A DNA stretch of 64,000 nt. Source: Clostridium sp. HBUAS56010 (GTDB lineage: Bacteria > Bacillota > Clostridia > Lachnospirales > Lachnospiraceae). The notes below the pieces were generated by a model. The model saw only the letters and a list, made by a program, of their open reading frames with translations. It had not been told where the DNA came from and searched no databases. Shown here piece by piece: positions 41,037 through 50,093 of this stretch (position 1 is the first letter of the stretch; the number at the start of each line of letters is the position of its first letter). Position numbers and translations under genes: made by a program. The stretch spans positions 62,001-126,000 of the forward strand of contig NZ_SULJ01000011.1 of the NCBI RefSeq assembly GCF_007115105.1, given 5' to 3'.

Positions 41037-41777
41037 TTACTGCACCGCTATTCCTGCTGCAATTAAATTTCGGTTTGCAGCCTCTGCATCCACATAGGTA
41101 GAACCAACTTCCACCCATTGTCCTCTAATTCCTGTGTTTTCCTTATTAACAGGTCGGACACGGAAAGAATAATTACCGTTTTTCGCCATGTACTGGTTTA
41201 AATTAATCCAGTTATTTTCTGTCCTCTTCACCGGTCCAACACGCTTTCCATCCCGGTATATGCTTACCTCATAACTTCCTGCATTGATACAGCTTGTCCA
41301 GCTTGCCACAAAGCCATCTGTCCAGTCCGCCGCTTTAATTTCCTGGGTATATTCACTTACAGGAGCCAGATCCACGACAACTCTTATGGTCATCTTCCAT
41401 TCATCGTCATCATCTTTCACTTCTTCCTCTTTTATCTGCTTTACATAGGTTCCGCCATCAATATGGAAACTGTAATCACTTGTCTTAAAGCAATACCCTG
41501 GCACAGTCTTTAATGTAATTTCCAATCTTGGTACATCTCCATCGGGCCACAATAGTCCCTGGTTCGTAAACAGATAATCAATAACTTCATATCTGTCATT
41601 GTCAACATCAATTTCAACTGGCTGGTGCATGACCGATCCACCTGGAACAATATTAGTTTCGATCTTCATTGCAACCGTTCTCACTCTTTTTTTTGCTTCT
41701 GCAAATGCAGTCATGGAGGGAATTACTGATGCGAACGCTACAGCAAGTAATACAATTAGAATTCTCTTTCCAAACAT
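41037..41777 (-). CDS. Secreted protein with a fibronectin-III-like domain
   Basis: 246 aa. Signal peptide (residues 1-27, cleavage after MTAFA). An N-terminal beta-rich domain follows (~30-135; PGYCFKTSDYSFHIDGGTYV). A C-terminal FN3-like domain comes next (~140-235: DGFVASWTSCINAGSYEVSI, YSFRVRPVNKENTGIRGQW). No anchor is seen, so it is released or held non-covalently. Such proteins occur in clostridia as uncharacterised exported proteins. It stands alone behind an upstream region rich in inverted repeats, including a perfect 16-bp palindrome overlapping the likely promoter, so its expression is probably regulated. It has its own strong terminator. A link with the polysaccharide cluster is only positional. 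Confidence 0.75.
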   Translation of the reverse strand: MFGKRILIVLLAVAFASVIPSMTAFAEAKKRVRTVAMKIETNIVPGGSVMHQPVEIDVDNDRYEVIDYLFTNQGLLWPDGDVPRLEITLKTVPGYCFKTSDYSFHIDGGTYVKQIKEEEVKDDDDEWKMTIRVVVDLAPVSEYTQEIKAADWTDGFVASWTSCINAGSYEVSIYRDGKRVGPVKRTENNWINLNQYMAKNGNYSFRVRPVNKENTGIRGQWVEVGSTYVDAEAANRNLIAAGIAVQ

Positions 41778-41808
41778 TGGGGTACCTCTTCTTTTCTATA
41801 ATATTGGA

Positions 41809-41824
41809 TATACCAATTGGTATA
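41809..41824. promoter_or_regulatory. Perfect 16-bp palindrome, candidate operator
   Basis: TATACCAATTGGTATA, 32-47 bases upstream of the ATG of the secreted-protein gene. It overlaps the region between a TATTAT -10 candidate and its -35. Confidence 0.6.
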
Positions 41825-41874
41825 CCACTAAAAATGGCCTACAAACTGCGGTTTATTTATACTTTACCGCCATT

Positions 41875-41892
41875 GGTTAGCCATGTCTAACC
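41875..41892. promoter_or_regulatory. Imperfect inverted repeat, second candidate operator
   Basis: GGTTAG-C-CATG-T-CTAACC, 18 bp with a single mismatched pair. Between it and the 16-bp palindrome lies a further GCGGT..ACCGC pair. The rest of the 442-bp divergent gap (41778-42219) is A/T-rich and holds only the plus-strand promoter at 42094. Confidence 0.4.
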
Positions 41893-42093
41893 GCAATTTT
41901 AGCGAATTATTCTTCATCTGTCAATTGTTTGGAAGCGGTATTACTGATGTAAATTTATCAAAAATTAGAAAAATATAAGAAATTCAACCAATTTTATATA
42001 TTATAATATTAATGGAAAAATAAGGAACAAGACACAAATGAGAAAATATTTTTATTTAAAAGGATACTTTACGAAAATAGTACAGTATTGGCA

Positions 42094-42122
42094 TTGACTA
42101 TTTAACAAAATATAACTATAAT
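42094..42122 (+). promoter_or_regulatory. Promoter of the chemotaxis receptor gene
   Basis: TTGACT (42094-42099), 17-bp spacer, perfect TATAAT (42117-42122). This looks like a housekeeping promoter rather than the sigma-D type usual for motility genes. The ~90-base leader holds a small CGCTT/AAGCG hairpin. Confidence 0.75.
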
Positions 42123-42219
42123 AAATCTAGTAAGAAAGAGTATACAATACCACAAGAATATCGTGCTATTTTATAGATCAAAACGCTTTTGTAAGCGGAT
42201 ATACAAGAGAGGAAAAATT

Positions 42220-43899
42220 ATGCTAAACAAACTAAAAGTTAAAAACCGGCTATTTGTTACATTTTTAATTGTCGTACTATTTTCGTGTCTGGCTGGAATA
42301 ATCGGAATTCAGCTCATTCGCAATCTTGACAAAGAGTACAACAGGGAACTAAATGATTATGGATTTTCCCAGGGTGATATTGGAAGTCTTGGACAGGCAT
42401 TTCAGGCACACCGTTCCACGGTTCTCTACATCATTTCTGCCAATGATGCCGCAGAATCCAAAAAACAGAAGGAAGTTCTTACGAATCAGATCAGCACAAT
42501 CAACGAAAAGCTGGAAAAAGTGGGAGCCCATATGAAAACGGCTTCTGAAAAGGAACGTTTTGCCAGCCTTTCGGAGAAGCTGAAAACCTACGAACAGGTT
42601 CGCAATGAGACCATTTCCCTGGCAGATAAATCCCCCCAGGAATCCATGACCTACTTTCGTTCCAATGCCGCCCCTCTTGCCGCCGAGATTGGAGACCTGA
42701 TTAATACCATACTGGCAGACAAATCTGCTACCGGAGAACTGCGCTCTGCCCAGCTTCAAAGGCAGGCTGTTATATTTATTGTAATCATGATGATCATTAT
42801 TATTTCCTCCATTGCAGTCTCCATCGTCTATGCAATGCACATTACAAAAGGAATTACCAGACCCCTTGATGAACTAAAGGATGTTGCCGACCGCATGGCT
42901 CAGGGTAATTTAAACGTAACCCTTGAATACCGTTCCGGGGATGAACTTGGAAGTCTTGCAGACAGTATGAGAACCATGATGGCGCAGACCTCCCACTATA
43001 TGCAGTACATATCAGACACCACCGAACGTATGGCTCAGGGAGACTTTGACATTCCCAATAATCCGGAAGAATTCAAGGGCGAATACCGCAAGGTACAGGT
43101 TTCCATTGAAAACCTTACAAGCTCCTTAAATGATGTTATGGGACAAATTACCCAAGCCTCCGATCAGGTGGCTTCCGGTGCCGACCAGGTGGCAAGCAGT
43201 GCCCAGGCATTGAGCCAGGGAGCCACAGAACAGGCATCTTCGATTGAAGAACTGGCAGCCACGATCAACGATATCTCCAATAACATAAATCATAATGCGG
43301 AAAATGCAAAAGAAACCAGTACTCAGGTTAATAATACCTCCCTGGAATTGAGATCCAGCAAGAAGAGAATGGAAAACTTAACAGATGCCATGGATACCAT
43401 CAGCAATGCTTCTTCTGAGATCAAGAAAGTCATCAAAACCATTGAAGACATTGCATTCCAGACCAATCTTCTGGCTTTAAATGCAGCCGTAGAAGCCGCA
43501 AGAGCAGGCGAGGCAGGAAAAGGATTTGCAGTTGTTGCTGATGAAGTCAGAAACCTTGCCAATAAGAGCCAGGAAGCATCTCAGAATACAGCCGTTTTAA
43601 TTGAAAGTGCCATCAACTCCATTGAAGACGGAAACCATATTGCCAAGGAAACTGCAGAATCCATTGATCATGTGGTAGATTCCGCACAGACAATGGCAAA
43701 ACTGGTTTATGAAATCTCCAACGCCTCCAAAGATCAGGCACTTGCTGTCAACCAGGTTACACAGGGCATTGACCAGATTGCCAGTGTAATCCAGACAAAT
43801 TCTGCCACATCAGAAGAAAGCGCCGCAGCCAGCCAGGAGATGTCCAGCCAGGCGAATATGCTCAAGATGCTTATGAAACGATTTAAAATAAAAGAATAA
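42220..43899 (+). CDS. Methyl-accepting chemotaxis protein
   Basis: 559 aa from the ATG at 42220 (GAGAGG upstream). Membrane helix at ~11-32, an extracellular four-helix-bundle sensor (~33-190), a second membrane helix (~190-212), HAMP (~213-265) plus a HAMP-like repeat with [13 protein letters not shown], and a signalling domain. The highly conserved hairpin tip [20 protein letters not shown] is near residue 420-440. It passes ligand information to CheA/CheW at the cell pole; no other chemotaxis gene is in the window. No C-terminal NWETF-type pentapeptide. The ligand is unknown. Confidence 0.95.
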   Translation: MLNKLKVKNRLFVTFLIVVLFSCLAGIIGIQLIRNLDKEYNRELNDYGFSQGDIGSLGQAFQAHRSTVLYIISANDAAESKKQKEVLTNQISTINEKLEKVGAHMKTASEKERFASLSEKLKTYEQVRNETISLADKSPQESMTYFRSNAAPLAAEIGDLINTILADKSATGELRSAQLQRQAVIFIVIMMIIIISSIAVSIVYAMHITKGITRPLDELKDVADRMAQGNLNVTLEYRSGDELGSLADSMRTMMAQTSHYMQYISDTTERMAQGDFDIPNNPEEFKGEYRKVQVSIENLTSSLNDVMGQITQASDQVASGADQVASSAQALSQGATEQASSIEELAATINDISNNINHNAENAKETSTQVNNTSLELRSSKKRMENLTDAMDTISNASSEIKKVIKTIEDIAFQTNLLALNAAVEAARAGEAGKGFAVVADEVRNLANKSQEASQNTAVLIESAINSIEDGNHIAKETAESIDHVVDSAQTMAKLVYEISNASKDQALAVNQVTQGIDQIASVIQTNSATSEESAAASQEMSSQANMLKMLMKRFKIKE

Positions 43900-43903
43900 C
43901 AAT

Positions 43904-43958
43904 CAAAAGAGGTATGAGAAATCCGTCAATAGACACAGATTCCTCATACCTCTTTTTT
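43904..43958. terminator. Bidirectional terminator between the receptor and aroK
   Basis: AAAAGAGGTATGAGgAATC / GATTcCTCATACCTCTTTTTT, about 13 paired bases with A/T tracts on both sides, between two convergent genes. Confidence 0.92.
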
Positions 43959-43965
43959 AATGCTT

Positions 43966-44490
43966 TTATGTAAGCAGTCCAAACCGTTTCTCCATGATAG
44001 ATCTCAGTTCATCAACAATATCCCCTGCTTCCAGTCCGCTTTCATCAATCGTGATGTCAGCATATCGCTCATAGTAAGGGGTTCGTTCCTCATAAAGGTC
44101 TTTTAACGTCATTCCATCCTTTAACACCACACCACGGTCAACCAGGTTCCCCAGACGTTCCTCCAGACTGTTATAATCTAATTTTAAGTAGACCACAACG
44201 CTGATATCCTTTAAGTGCTCCATTGCCTCTTTCCCGTAGATCACGCTTCCGCCAGGTGCGATAACGCTGTGACTGACAGAAAGTTCCCGGTTAATCCGGT
44301 TTTCCACTTCCAGAAAACCATCATCCCCTTCATCCGCAATAATCTCTTTTAACAGGCGTCCTTCTTTTTCCTGGATCACAATATCCACATCCACAAAAGA
44401 ATAACCAAGACGTTTTGCCAGCAAAACTCCTATGGTACTCTTTCCAGAGGCAGGCATTCCAATCAAAGTTATATTATCCCGCTTATCCAT
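43966..44490 (-). CDS. aroK: Shikimate kinase
   Basis: 174 aa, usual size. Walker A GMPASGKST (residues 11-19), the shikimate-binding DVD motif (FVDVDIVI), APGGSVIY with the Gly-Gly pair, and a lid region EERTPYYERYADITID. It phosphorylates shikimate at O3 in aromatic amino-acid synthesis. The start ATG overlaps the stop of the flavin reductase gene by one base (TAATG), so the two are co-translated, although no pathway link is obvious. No other aro genes are nearby. Shikimate-kinase-like proteins exist, but the motifs here are complete. Confidence 0.88.
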   Translation of the reverse strand: MDKRDNITLIGMPASGKSTIGVLLAKRLGYSFVDVDIVIQEKEGRLLKEIIADEGDDGFLEVENRINRELSVSHSVIAPGGSVIYGKEAMEHLKDISVVVYLKLDYNSLEERLGNLVDRGVVLKDGMTLKDLYEERTPYYERYADITIDESGLEAGDIVDELRSIMEKRFGLLT

Positions 44491-45128
44491 TACTTCTTTT
44501 TCCTCCTGCCCGTTGACTTCTTGTCTGTCTTTCTGACGGAATATCCAAAACTTCCAAGCTTTTTCCCCAGTTCAAAATACTCGCCATGGGAATAGGAAAC
44601 CAAGCCGCTTTGGTTCAGATGAAATTTATTCTTCTCATCCATATATCTGCTGTCCACTGTAACTCCTAGAATTTCTGCAAGAAACAGATCATGGCTTCCT
44701 AGAGGTTTTACTTCCACCACCTTACAGGCGAGACAGACAGGGCTTTCTTCTATACCAGGCGCTTTAATATGTTTCAGGGTACAAGGCGTCAGTTTCATCT
44801 CCGCAAATTTATCCACATCTCTTCCCGACCGGACCCCGCAGTAATCCGTTGCCCTCACAAGGTCTTTTGTCACCAGATTGACCGCAAATTCCCCGGTTTC
44901 CTTTATAATGTTATAGGAATACCGTTCCTTACGGATGGAGATAGAAAGCATGGCAGGAGTGGAACAGACCGTTCCCGCCCAGGCTACAGTGATAATATTC
45001 GGCTTCTCTCCCTCTCTCTGGCAGCTAACCATAACAGCCGGCACCGGATAGAGCATATTCCCTGCTTTCCAATCTACTTTCTTACTTTTTGCAGGCAGAC
45101 TCTTTTCCTTTATCTGTTCTCTTTTCAT
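44490..45128 (-). CDS. Flavin reductase-like (FMN-binding split-barrel) protein
   Basis: 212 aa. The Flavin_Reduct fold begins at NMLYPVPAVMVSCQ, followed by NIITVAWAGTVCSTPAMLSI and the flavin-phosphate contact region SYNIIKETGEFAVNL. A DYCGVRSGRDVDKF stretch matches the clostridial subgroup often called flavoredoxin-like. The C-terminus is basic (KKSTGRRKKK). It binds FMN and transfers electrons from NAD(P)H or a ferredoxin-like donor; the partner is unknown. It lies 13 bases after the pyrophosphatase gene, so probably in one operon with it and aroK. Confidence 0.9.
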   Translation of the reverse strand: MKREQIKEKSLPAKSKKVDWKAGNMLYPVPAVMVSCQREGEKPNIITVAWAGTVCSTPAMLSISIRKERYSYNIIKETGEFAVNLVTKDLVRATDYCGVRSGRDVDKFAEMKLTPCTLKHIKAPGIEESPVCLACKVVEVKPLGSHDLFLAEILGVTVDSRYMDEKNKFHLNQSGLVSYSHGEYFELGKKLGSFGYSVRKTDKKSTGRRKKK

Positions 45129-45141
45129 TGAATCTCCTTTT

Positions 45142-46812
45142 CTAACCCTGAACAGCCAACATAATGCTGGGGACCAACTGCTTCTTTCTGGACACCACCC
45201 CAGGCAGACTTATCACATGATCCTGCTTGTCGGCATTCTCATCCTCTGCACGGAATGCACCTGCAACCATCTGTTTTGCTCCCTGACCTTCACAAAGCAG
45301 TTCTGTGGACTCCGTCAGAATGTTGGTAAGCATAAAAAACATCATATCCACCCCGTGTTCGTCCTTTGCCTTCTTCATATACGGAAGCATACGTTCTTCC
45401 AGTTCTCCTAACTCCTCTGCATTTAGAGAACTGATCTGCCCGACTCCAAAGGTTACCTTTCCAACTGTAAACCTCTTAAAATCCTGATAAAAGATCTCCG
45501 CATCTGTCTTTCCCTTTAAGTTGCTGGCTGCTGCAAACATGGAAGACGCATACTTTTCAATATCAATTTCTGCTGTCTTAGCCAAAGCCAGCGCCGCATT
45601 CTTATCCGCCTCCGTGCAGGTGGGAGAACGGAACAAAAGAGTGTCCGAAATAATAGCACTGCACAAAAGCCCTGCGATCTTAGGCTCAATGGCAACATCG
45701 TTTTCCTGATACATCTGATACACAATTGTAGCTGTACATCCTACCGGTTGATTGCGGAAAAAAACAGGTGCAATGGTTTCCACAGTTCCAAGACGATGGT
45801 GATCAATGATCTCCAGAATCTCTGCACTTTCCATTCCTTCCACTGCCTGAGACCGCTCATTATGATCTACCAGAATCAGCCGCTTCCCTTTTGCTCCCAG
45901 CAGATTCCGTCTGGAGATCATTCCCTTGTACTTCCCATGCTTATCAAGTATCGGGAAATCCCGGTGGCGTTTACTTGCCATCACGTCCTTAATCTCATCA
46001 ATATAATCCTCGTCTTCAAAGGTAATCAGCCCCTCCGTTTTCATAAAAAAGCTGATAGGAATGCTCTGGTTTACCAGACGGGCGGCTGTATAAGTATCAT
46101 ACGGAGTGGTTACCACCGTACAGCCCCGCTCCTGAGCCAGTTTTTTGATGGTCATGGAAACAGCAGCACCTTCACAGACAATGATACAGGCAGCTTCCAT
46201 CTCAATGGCACAAAGCTGGGACTCATACCGGTTTCCCAGAATAACCAGATCTCCTTTGGAAATATAATACTCCATCATATCAGGATTGGCTGCAGCAATA
46301 AGCACCTTTCCCTTATCAAAATACGCGTTCGAATCTCCAACCAGAACCTCGCCTTCCAGTGTCTCCACAATATTGGCATACTGGGTGCAGGCTTTCGATA
46401 AAATACTGCTGTCATATACATTCATATAGGACTTGGCAATATCTCCTACCGTAATCAGTCCCTCTAACAATCCTTCGGGGGTAACTGCAGGAATGGTGAC
46501 TACATTTGCCTCCTGCATAAGATTCCATGCCCTTTTCAGAGAAAGGTTTTTCTCCACCCCTTTTGTCTCCCTGATATCAATATCCAATACCTGGGTTTTT
46601 ACATTCTCTACAAGCTTTGGGGCATCCACACCAAAGTAATTCAGCACAAACTGAGTTTCCTCATTCACTCTTCCTGCACGGCCAGGCTGGTAATCCTCTC
46701 CGGATAAGATCTTTTTCAAATTGGCATAACAGACAGCAGAACAAATCGAGTCAGTATCCGGATTCTTATGACCTATGACAATTGTCTTTCTATTTTTCAG
46801 GCTCTTTTCCAT
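45142..46812 (-). CDS. ppaC: Family II manganese-dependent inorganic pyrophosphatase with CBS and DRTGG domains
   Basis: 556 aa, far longer than simple PpaC (~310). The DHH domain is split: GHKNPDTDSICSA (Mn ligands) near the N-terminus and LVDHNERSQ plus IIDHHRLG near 315-345. Inserted between are CBS motifs (~75-125 and ~255-300) and a DRTGG region (~130-250). The DHHA2 domain follows (~355-556). CBS-PPases of clostridia are inhibited by AMP/ADP and activated by ATP or Ap4A through the CBS pair, so hydrolysis of PPi is tuned to energy state. It has a consensus promoter about 200 bases upstream (47008-47035). Confidence 0.93.
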   Translation of the reverse strand: MEKSLKNRKTIVIGHKNPDTDSICSAVCYANLKKILSGEDYQPGRAGRVNEETQFVLNYFGVDAPKLVENVKTQVLDIDIRETKGVEKNLSLKRAWNLMQEANVVTIPAVTPEGLLEGLITVGDIAKSYMNVYDSSILSKACTQYANIVETLEGEVLVGDSNAYFDKGKVLIAAANPDMMEYYISKGDLVILGNRYESQLCAIEMEAACIIVCEGAAVSMTIKKLAQERGCTVVTTPYDTYTAARLVNQSIPISFFMKTEGLITFEDEDYIDEIKDVMASKRHRDFPILDKHGKYKGMISRRNLLGAKGKRLILVDHNERSQAVEGMESAEILEIIDHHRLGTVETIAPVFFRNQPVGCTATIVYQMYQENDVAIEPKIAGLLCSAIISDTLLFRSPTCTEADKNAALALAKTAEIDIEKYASSMFAAASNLKGKTDAEIFYQDFKRFTVGKVTFGVGQISSLNAEELGELEERMLPYMKKAKDEHGVDMMFFMLTNILTESTELLCEGQGAKQMVAGAFRAEDENADKQDHVISLPGVVSRKKQLVPSIMLAVQG

Positions 46813-46944
46813 GATTTCTCCTTTTCATAATCTGTTTACAGGCGGTTCACATTGCGTTCATATCTATTTTTTATACTATTTGTATAGAAAATCAGTTACA
46901 CAAATTAGTTTATCAGTTAAGTTGCACATAGATTTTTCATAATT

Positions 46945-46969
46945 GCCCCGGTTGACCATCAATCGGGGC
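46945..46969 (-). promoter_or_regulatory. Leader hairpin upstream of ppaC
   Basis: GCCCCG paired with CGGGGC, extended by partial pairing of ATTG/CAAC, within the presumed 5' leader. No T-run directly follows, so an attenuator is not obvious. The surrounding 46813-47064 is A/T-rich with no gene. Confidence 0.35.
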
Positions 46970-47007
46970 CTCCTCATGTCAAAAAATAACCTCTGCTAAG
47001 TATTCCC

Positions 47008-47035
47008 ATTATATCATAATTTAGTAAATTGTAAA
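47008..47035 (-). promoter_or_regulatory. Promoter of the ppaC operon
   Basis: Minus-strand TTTACA (47030-47035), 16-bp spacer, perfect TATAAT (47008-47013). Confidence 0.65.
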
Positions 47036-47064
47036 TAAGTGTCCCCCTACGAAAAAGAGAAAGA

Positions 47065-47113
47065 AAATACCAGGTATGCCGAAGAATAACCCCCTCGCCC
47101 ATACCTGGTATTT
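47065..47113 (-). terminator. Terminator after glcK
   Basis: AATACCAGGTATGGG..., with arms AATACCAGGTAT/ATACCTGGTATT (12 bp) and a T-rich tail on the minus strand, just past the glcK stop. Confidence 0.9.
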
Positions 47114-47121
47114 TTTATCAA

Positions 47122-48060
47122 TTAATCCAGAATCAATCTGGCTGCCCCATAGATTCCGGCATCATTGCCCAGGGTTGCAAGAACGATTCCGCTCTTATTT
47201 TTAGAAATAGGAGTAAATCTCTCATAGCTTTGTTGAATGATATCAATCAGAAACTGCCCCGCCTTTGACACACCTCCGCCAATGACGAACACATCAGGGT
47301 CTGTAGTCATGGAAATCTGCGCAAGAATCAGCCCCAGATAATGACTTACCACATCCATCACCTGAAGAGCCAGCGCATCACCAGCCTTTGCGCCGTCAAG
47401 CACGTCCTTTGCTGTGACTTCATCTCCATAAGTTCTCAGCACAGAAGGAATCTCTTTAGAAGCCATCATTCGCCTTGCTTCTCTTGCAATTCCTGTTGCA
47501 CTTGCAATCTGTTCCACACAGCCGACTCCACCGCAGTTACAGGTTTCCGTTTCCTCGTCACGGATATGAATGTGACCAATCTCTCCCGCCAGACCATGTT
47601 TTCCGGCAACGATCTTCTGGTTTATTACCACACCTCCGCCAACACCGGTACCAAGAGTGACCATGACAATATCATCATAGCCCTTTCCGCCTCCCTGCCA
47701 CATCTCACCCAGAGCGGCAACATTGGCATCATTGGCACTTTTTACCGGAATTCCCTGAAGCTTTTCGCTCAATTCCCGCTCCGGGTAACAATCTTTCCAG
47801 CCTAAATTGACGCAGACCTCCACATAGCCATCCGGCAGAACAGGACCTGGAAGTCCCATTCCCACCCCACAGATCTCTTCCATGGAAATATTAAGATCTT
47901 TCAGCTTCTTTAATATGGAGGCGGCAGTGTCTCCAAGAATATATTTGCCGTTCTCTTCTTTTCGGGTTATGACTTCCCACTTATGCAAAAGTTTTCCTGT
48001 GACTTCAAACATGCCAACCTTTACAGAAGTACCGCCAACGTCAACACCAATACACTTCAT
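47122..48060 (-). CDS. glcK: ROK-family glucokinase
   Basis: 312 aa from the ATG at 48058-48060 (MKCIGVDVGGTSVKVG), which has GAGG eight bases upstream; the ATG two codons earlier is too close. Phosphate-binding DVGGT, GMGLPGPV, catalytic Asp in NDANVAALGE, LGTGVGGGVV, GEIGHIHI and the zinc-binding CNCGGVGCVEQ typical of ROK sugar kinases. It phosphorylates glucose to glucose-6-phosphate for glycolysis or the pentose phosphate pathway. Directly downstream of transketolase in the same orientation. Confidence 0.93.
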   Translation of the reverse strand: MKCIGVDVGGTSVKVGMFEVTGKLLHKWEVITRKEENGKYILGDTAASILKKLKDLNISMEEICGVGMGLPGPVLPDGYVEVCVNLGWKDCYPERELSEKLQGIPVKSANDANVAALGEMWQGGGKGYDDIVMVTLGTGVGGGVVINQKIVAGKHGLAGEIGHIHIRDEETETCNCGGVGCVEQIASATGIAREARRMMASKEIPSVLRTYGDEVTAKDVLDGAKAGDALALQVMDVVSHYLGLILAQISMTTDPDVFVIGGGVSKAGQFLIDIIQQSYERFTPISKNKSGIVLATLGNDAGIYGAARLILD

Positions 48061-48113
48061 ACCCATGACCTCAAACGCTCCTTTTCCTTTTGTATCAGGA
48101 TGTACCCCATCTC

Positions 48114-50093
48114 TTATAAGGATTTTGCAACTTCTGCCACATGCTCCGCTGTAAATCCAAAATGTTTGAATAACTGTCCGGCAGGACCGCTGGCACCAAA
48201 GCCTTTCATGGTCACATATGCACCGTCAAGTCCTACATATTTGCCCCAGCCAAAGTCACTTAACGCTTCCACTGCCACACGTTTGCGAACCTCTTTTGGA
48301 AGAACAGATTCTTTGTATGCCTCAGTCTGCTCCTCAAATAAATCCATACATGGCATGGAAACAACTCGCACCTTCTGACCGGCGAGAAGTTCTTTTGCCT
48401 TCACTGCAAGTTCCACCTCAGAACCGCTGGCAATCAGAATGATGTCCGGTGTTCCGGCACAGTCGTCAATAATATAGCCTCCTTTTAAGGCGTCCTTGCT
48501 GCTTCCTGGCATTGGAGTCAAATTCTGTCTGGTAAGAACAAGACCGGTAGGAGTCTTTTTAGAAGTCAATGCAGAATACCATGCTGCTTCTGTCTCTGTC
48601 TCATCACAAGGACGGAATACATGGAAATTCGGCATAGCCCGAAGCATGGCAAGCTGTTCAATCGGCTCATGGGTTGGTCCGTCTTCACCCACACCAATGC
48701 TGTCATGGGTAAATACAAAGATCTGCGGAATTCCCATCAGAGAAGACAAACGAGCCATTGGCTTTGTATAGTCACTGAACACAAAGAAAGTTGCAACAAA
48801 TGTACGAAGACCGCCGTGAAGCAGCATACCGTTTCCGATTGCAGTCATCGCCAGCTCTCTTACACCAAAGTGCATGTTTCGTCCGCCCCGGTCTTCCTTT
48901 GAGTAATCTCCCACATCAGACATGTTAGTCTTATTGGAAGGAGCAAGGTCTGCAGAACCGCCGATTAAGTTTGGCATAAAACTCTTGATCCGGTTTAAAA
49001 CCTGACCGGATATATTCCTTGTGGCATCTGCCTTTTCAGAATCTTTCCAGAAATCTTTGCATGCTTCAATGGACTTCTCGGCTCCATCGGGGTCATGATA
49101 TGCGTTCCAGAGATTTTCCATATCCGGGTATTCCTGGCAATATGCTGCAAACATTACATTCCATGCAGCTTCTACTTCTGCCTTATTCTCTGCCAGCTTT
49201 CTGTAATGGCTGTAAACCTCTTCGGGAACAAAGAACGGCTCTGTAGAAGGCCAGCCTAAATTCTCCTTTAAAGCAGTGATATTATCCGCTCCAAGAGGCT
49301 CTCCGTGAGCGCTTGCTTTTCCCTGCTTTGCAGGACAGCCGTAACCGATCTGGGTCTTAATTGTAATAAAGGAAGGATGCTCTGTATCTGCTTTTGCTTC
49401 TTCAATGGCACGGGCAATTGCACCCAGATCATTGCCGTCTTCTACGGTAATTGTCTGGAAATGGAATGCCTCCATGCGTTTTTGAACATCCTCTGTAAAT
49501 GCAATGTCCGTACTTCCTTCAATAGAAATCTGGTTGGAATCGTAAAGAACGATGAGTTTTCCCAGACCAAGGGTTCCTGCCAGTGAAAATGCTTCTGAAG
49601 AGATTCCTTCCATGAGACAGCCATCTCCGCCAAGTACATAGGTGTAATGATCTACAACAGGAAAATTGTCTTTATTAAATACAGATGCCAGATGAGTTTC
49701 TGCAATCGCCATACCAACTGCCATACCCATACCTGCGCCAAGAGGACCTGTAGTCGCCTCGATTCCTACGGTATGACCATATTCCGGATGACCCGGAGTC
49801 TTTGAACCTAACTGACGAAAATTCATCAAATCTTCTTTGGATAAATTCCCATATCCAAACAAATGAAGGAGGGAATATAATAACATGGAACCATGACCTC
49901 CAGATAATACGAAACGGTCCCTGTTTGTCCAGTCTGGATCCGCCGGATTGTGATTTAAGTGGTTTGCCCATAATTCATAAGCGGCGGCTGCACAGCCTAA
50001 GGGAAGTCCGGGATGTCCGGAATTAGCTTTCTGGATCGCATCTGCGGATAAGATGCGGATTGCATTGATTGACATGGATTCTACGTTGCTCAT
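48114..50093 (-). CDS. tkt: Transketolase
   Basis: 659 aa, full length. N-terminal TPP domain with NSGHPGLPLG, GHGSMLLYSLLHL, GPLGAGMGMAVGMA and the TPP/Mg motif GGDGCLMEGISSEA..YDSNQISIEG. Pyrimidine domain with HDSIGVGEDGPTHEP and FRPCD. C-terminal domain ends near VAKSL. It moves two-carbon ketol units in the non-oxidative pentose phosphate pathway. It overlaps the DUF5711 gene by four bases (ATGA), with AGGAGGG upstream of its ATG. Confidence 0.97.
   Translation of the reverse strand: MSNVESMSINAIRILSADAIQKANSGHPGLPLGCAAAAYELWANHLNHNPADPDWTNRDRFVLSGGHGSMLLYSLLHLFGYGNLSKEDLMNFRQLGSKTPGHPEYGHTVGIEATTGPLGAGMGMAVGMAIAETHLASVFNKDNFPVVDHYTYVLGGDGCLMEGISSEAFSLAGTLGLGKLIVLYDSNQISIEGSTDIAFTEDVQKRMEAFHFQTITVEDGNDLGAIARAIEEAKADTEHPSFITIKTQIGYGCPAKQGKASAHGEPLGADNITALKENLGWPSTEPFFVPEEVYSHYRKLAENKAEVEAAWNVMFAAYCQEYPDMENLWNAYHDPDGAEKSIEACKDFWKDSEKADATRNISGQVLNRIKSFMPNLIGGSADLAPSNKTNMSDVGDYSKEDRGGRNMHFGVRELAMTAIGNGMLLHGGLRTFVATFFVFSDYTKPMARLSSLMGIPQIFVFTHDSIGVGEDGPTHEPIEQLAMLRAMPNFHVFRPCDETETEAAWYSALTSKKTPTGLVLTRQNLTPMPGSSKDALKGGYIIDDCAGTPDIILIASGSEVELAVKAKELLAGQKVRVVSMPCMDLFEEQTEAYKESVLPKEVRKRVAVEALSDFGWGKYVGLDGAYVTMKGFGASGPAGQLFKHFGFTAEHVAEVAKSL

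Noticed and set aside
42123-42219. c-di-GMP riboswitch in front of the chemotaxis receptor
   Set aside because: The ~90-nt leader lacks the GEMM core sequences; only a small CGCTT/AAGCG hairpin is present.
45748-46401. 217-codon plus-strand frame
   Set aside because: Antisense to the pyrophosphatase; rich in Ser/His/Asn as expected of a shadow frame.
46978-46983. TTGACA on the minus strand as a -35 for ppaC
   Set aside because: No acceptable -10 lies 16-18 bp downstream; the TTTACA/TATAAT pair at 47008-47035 is better.
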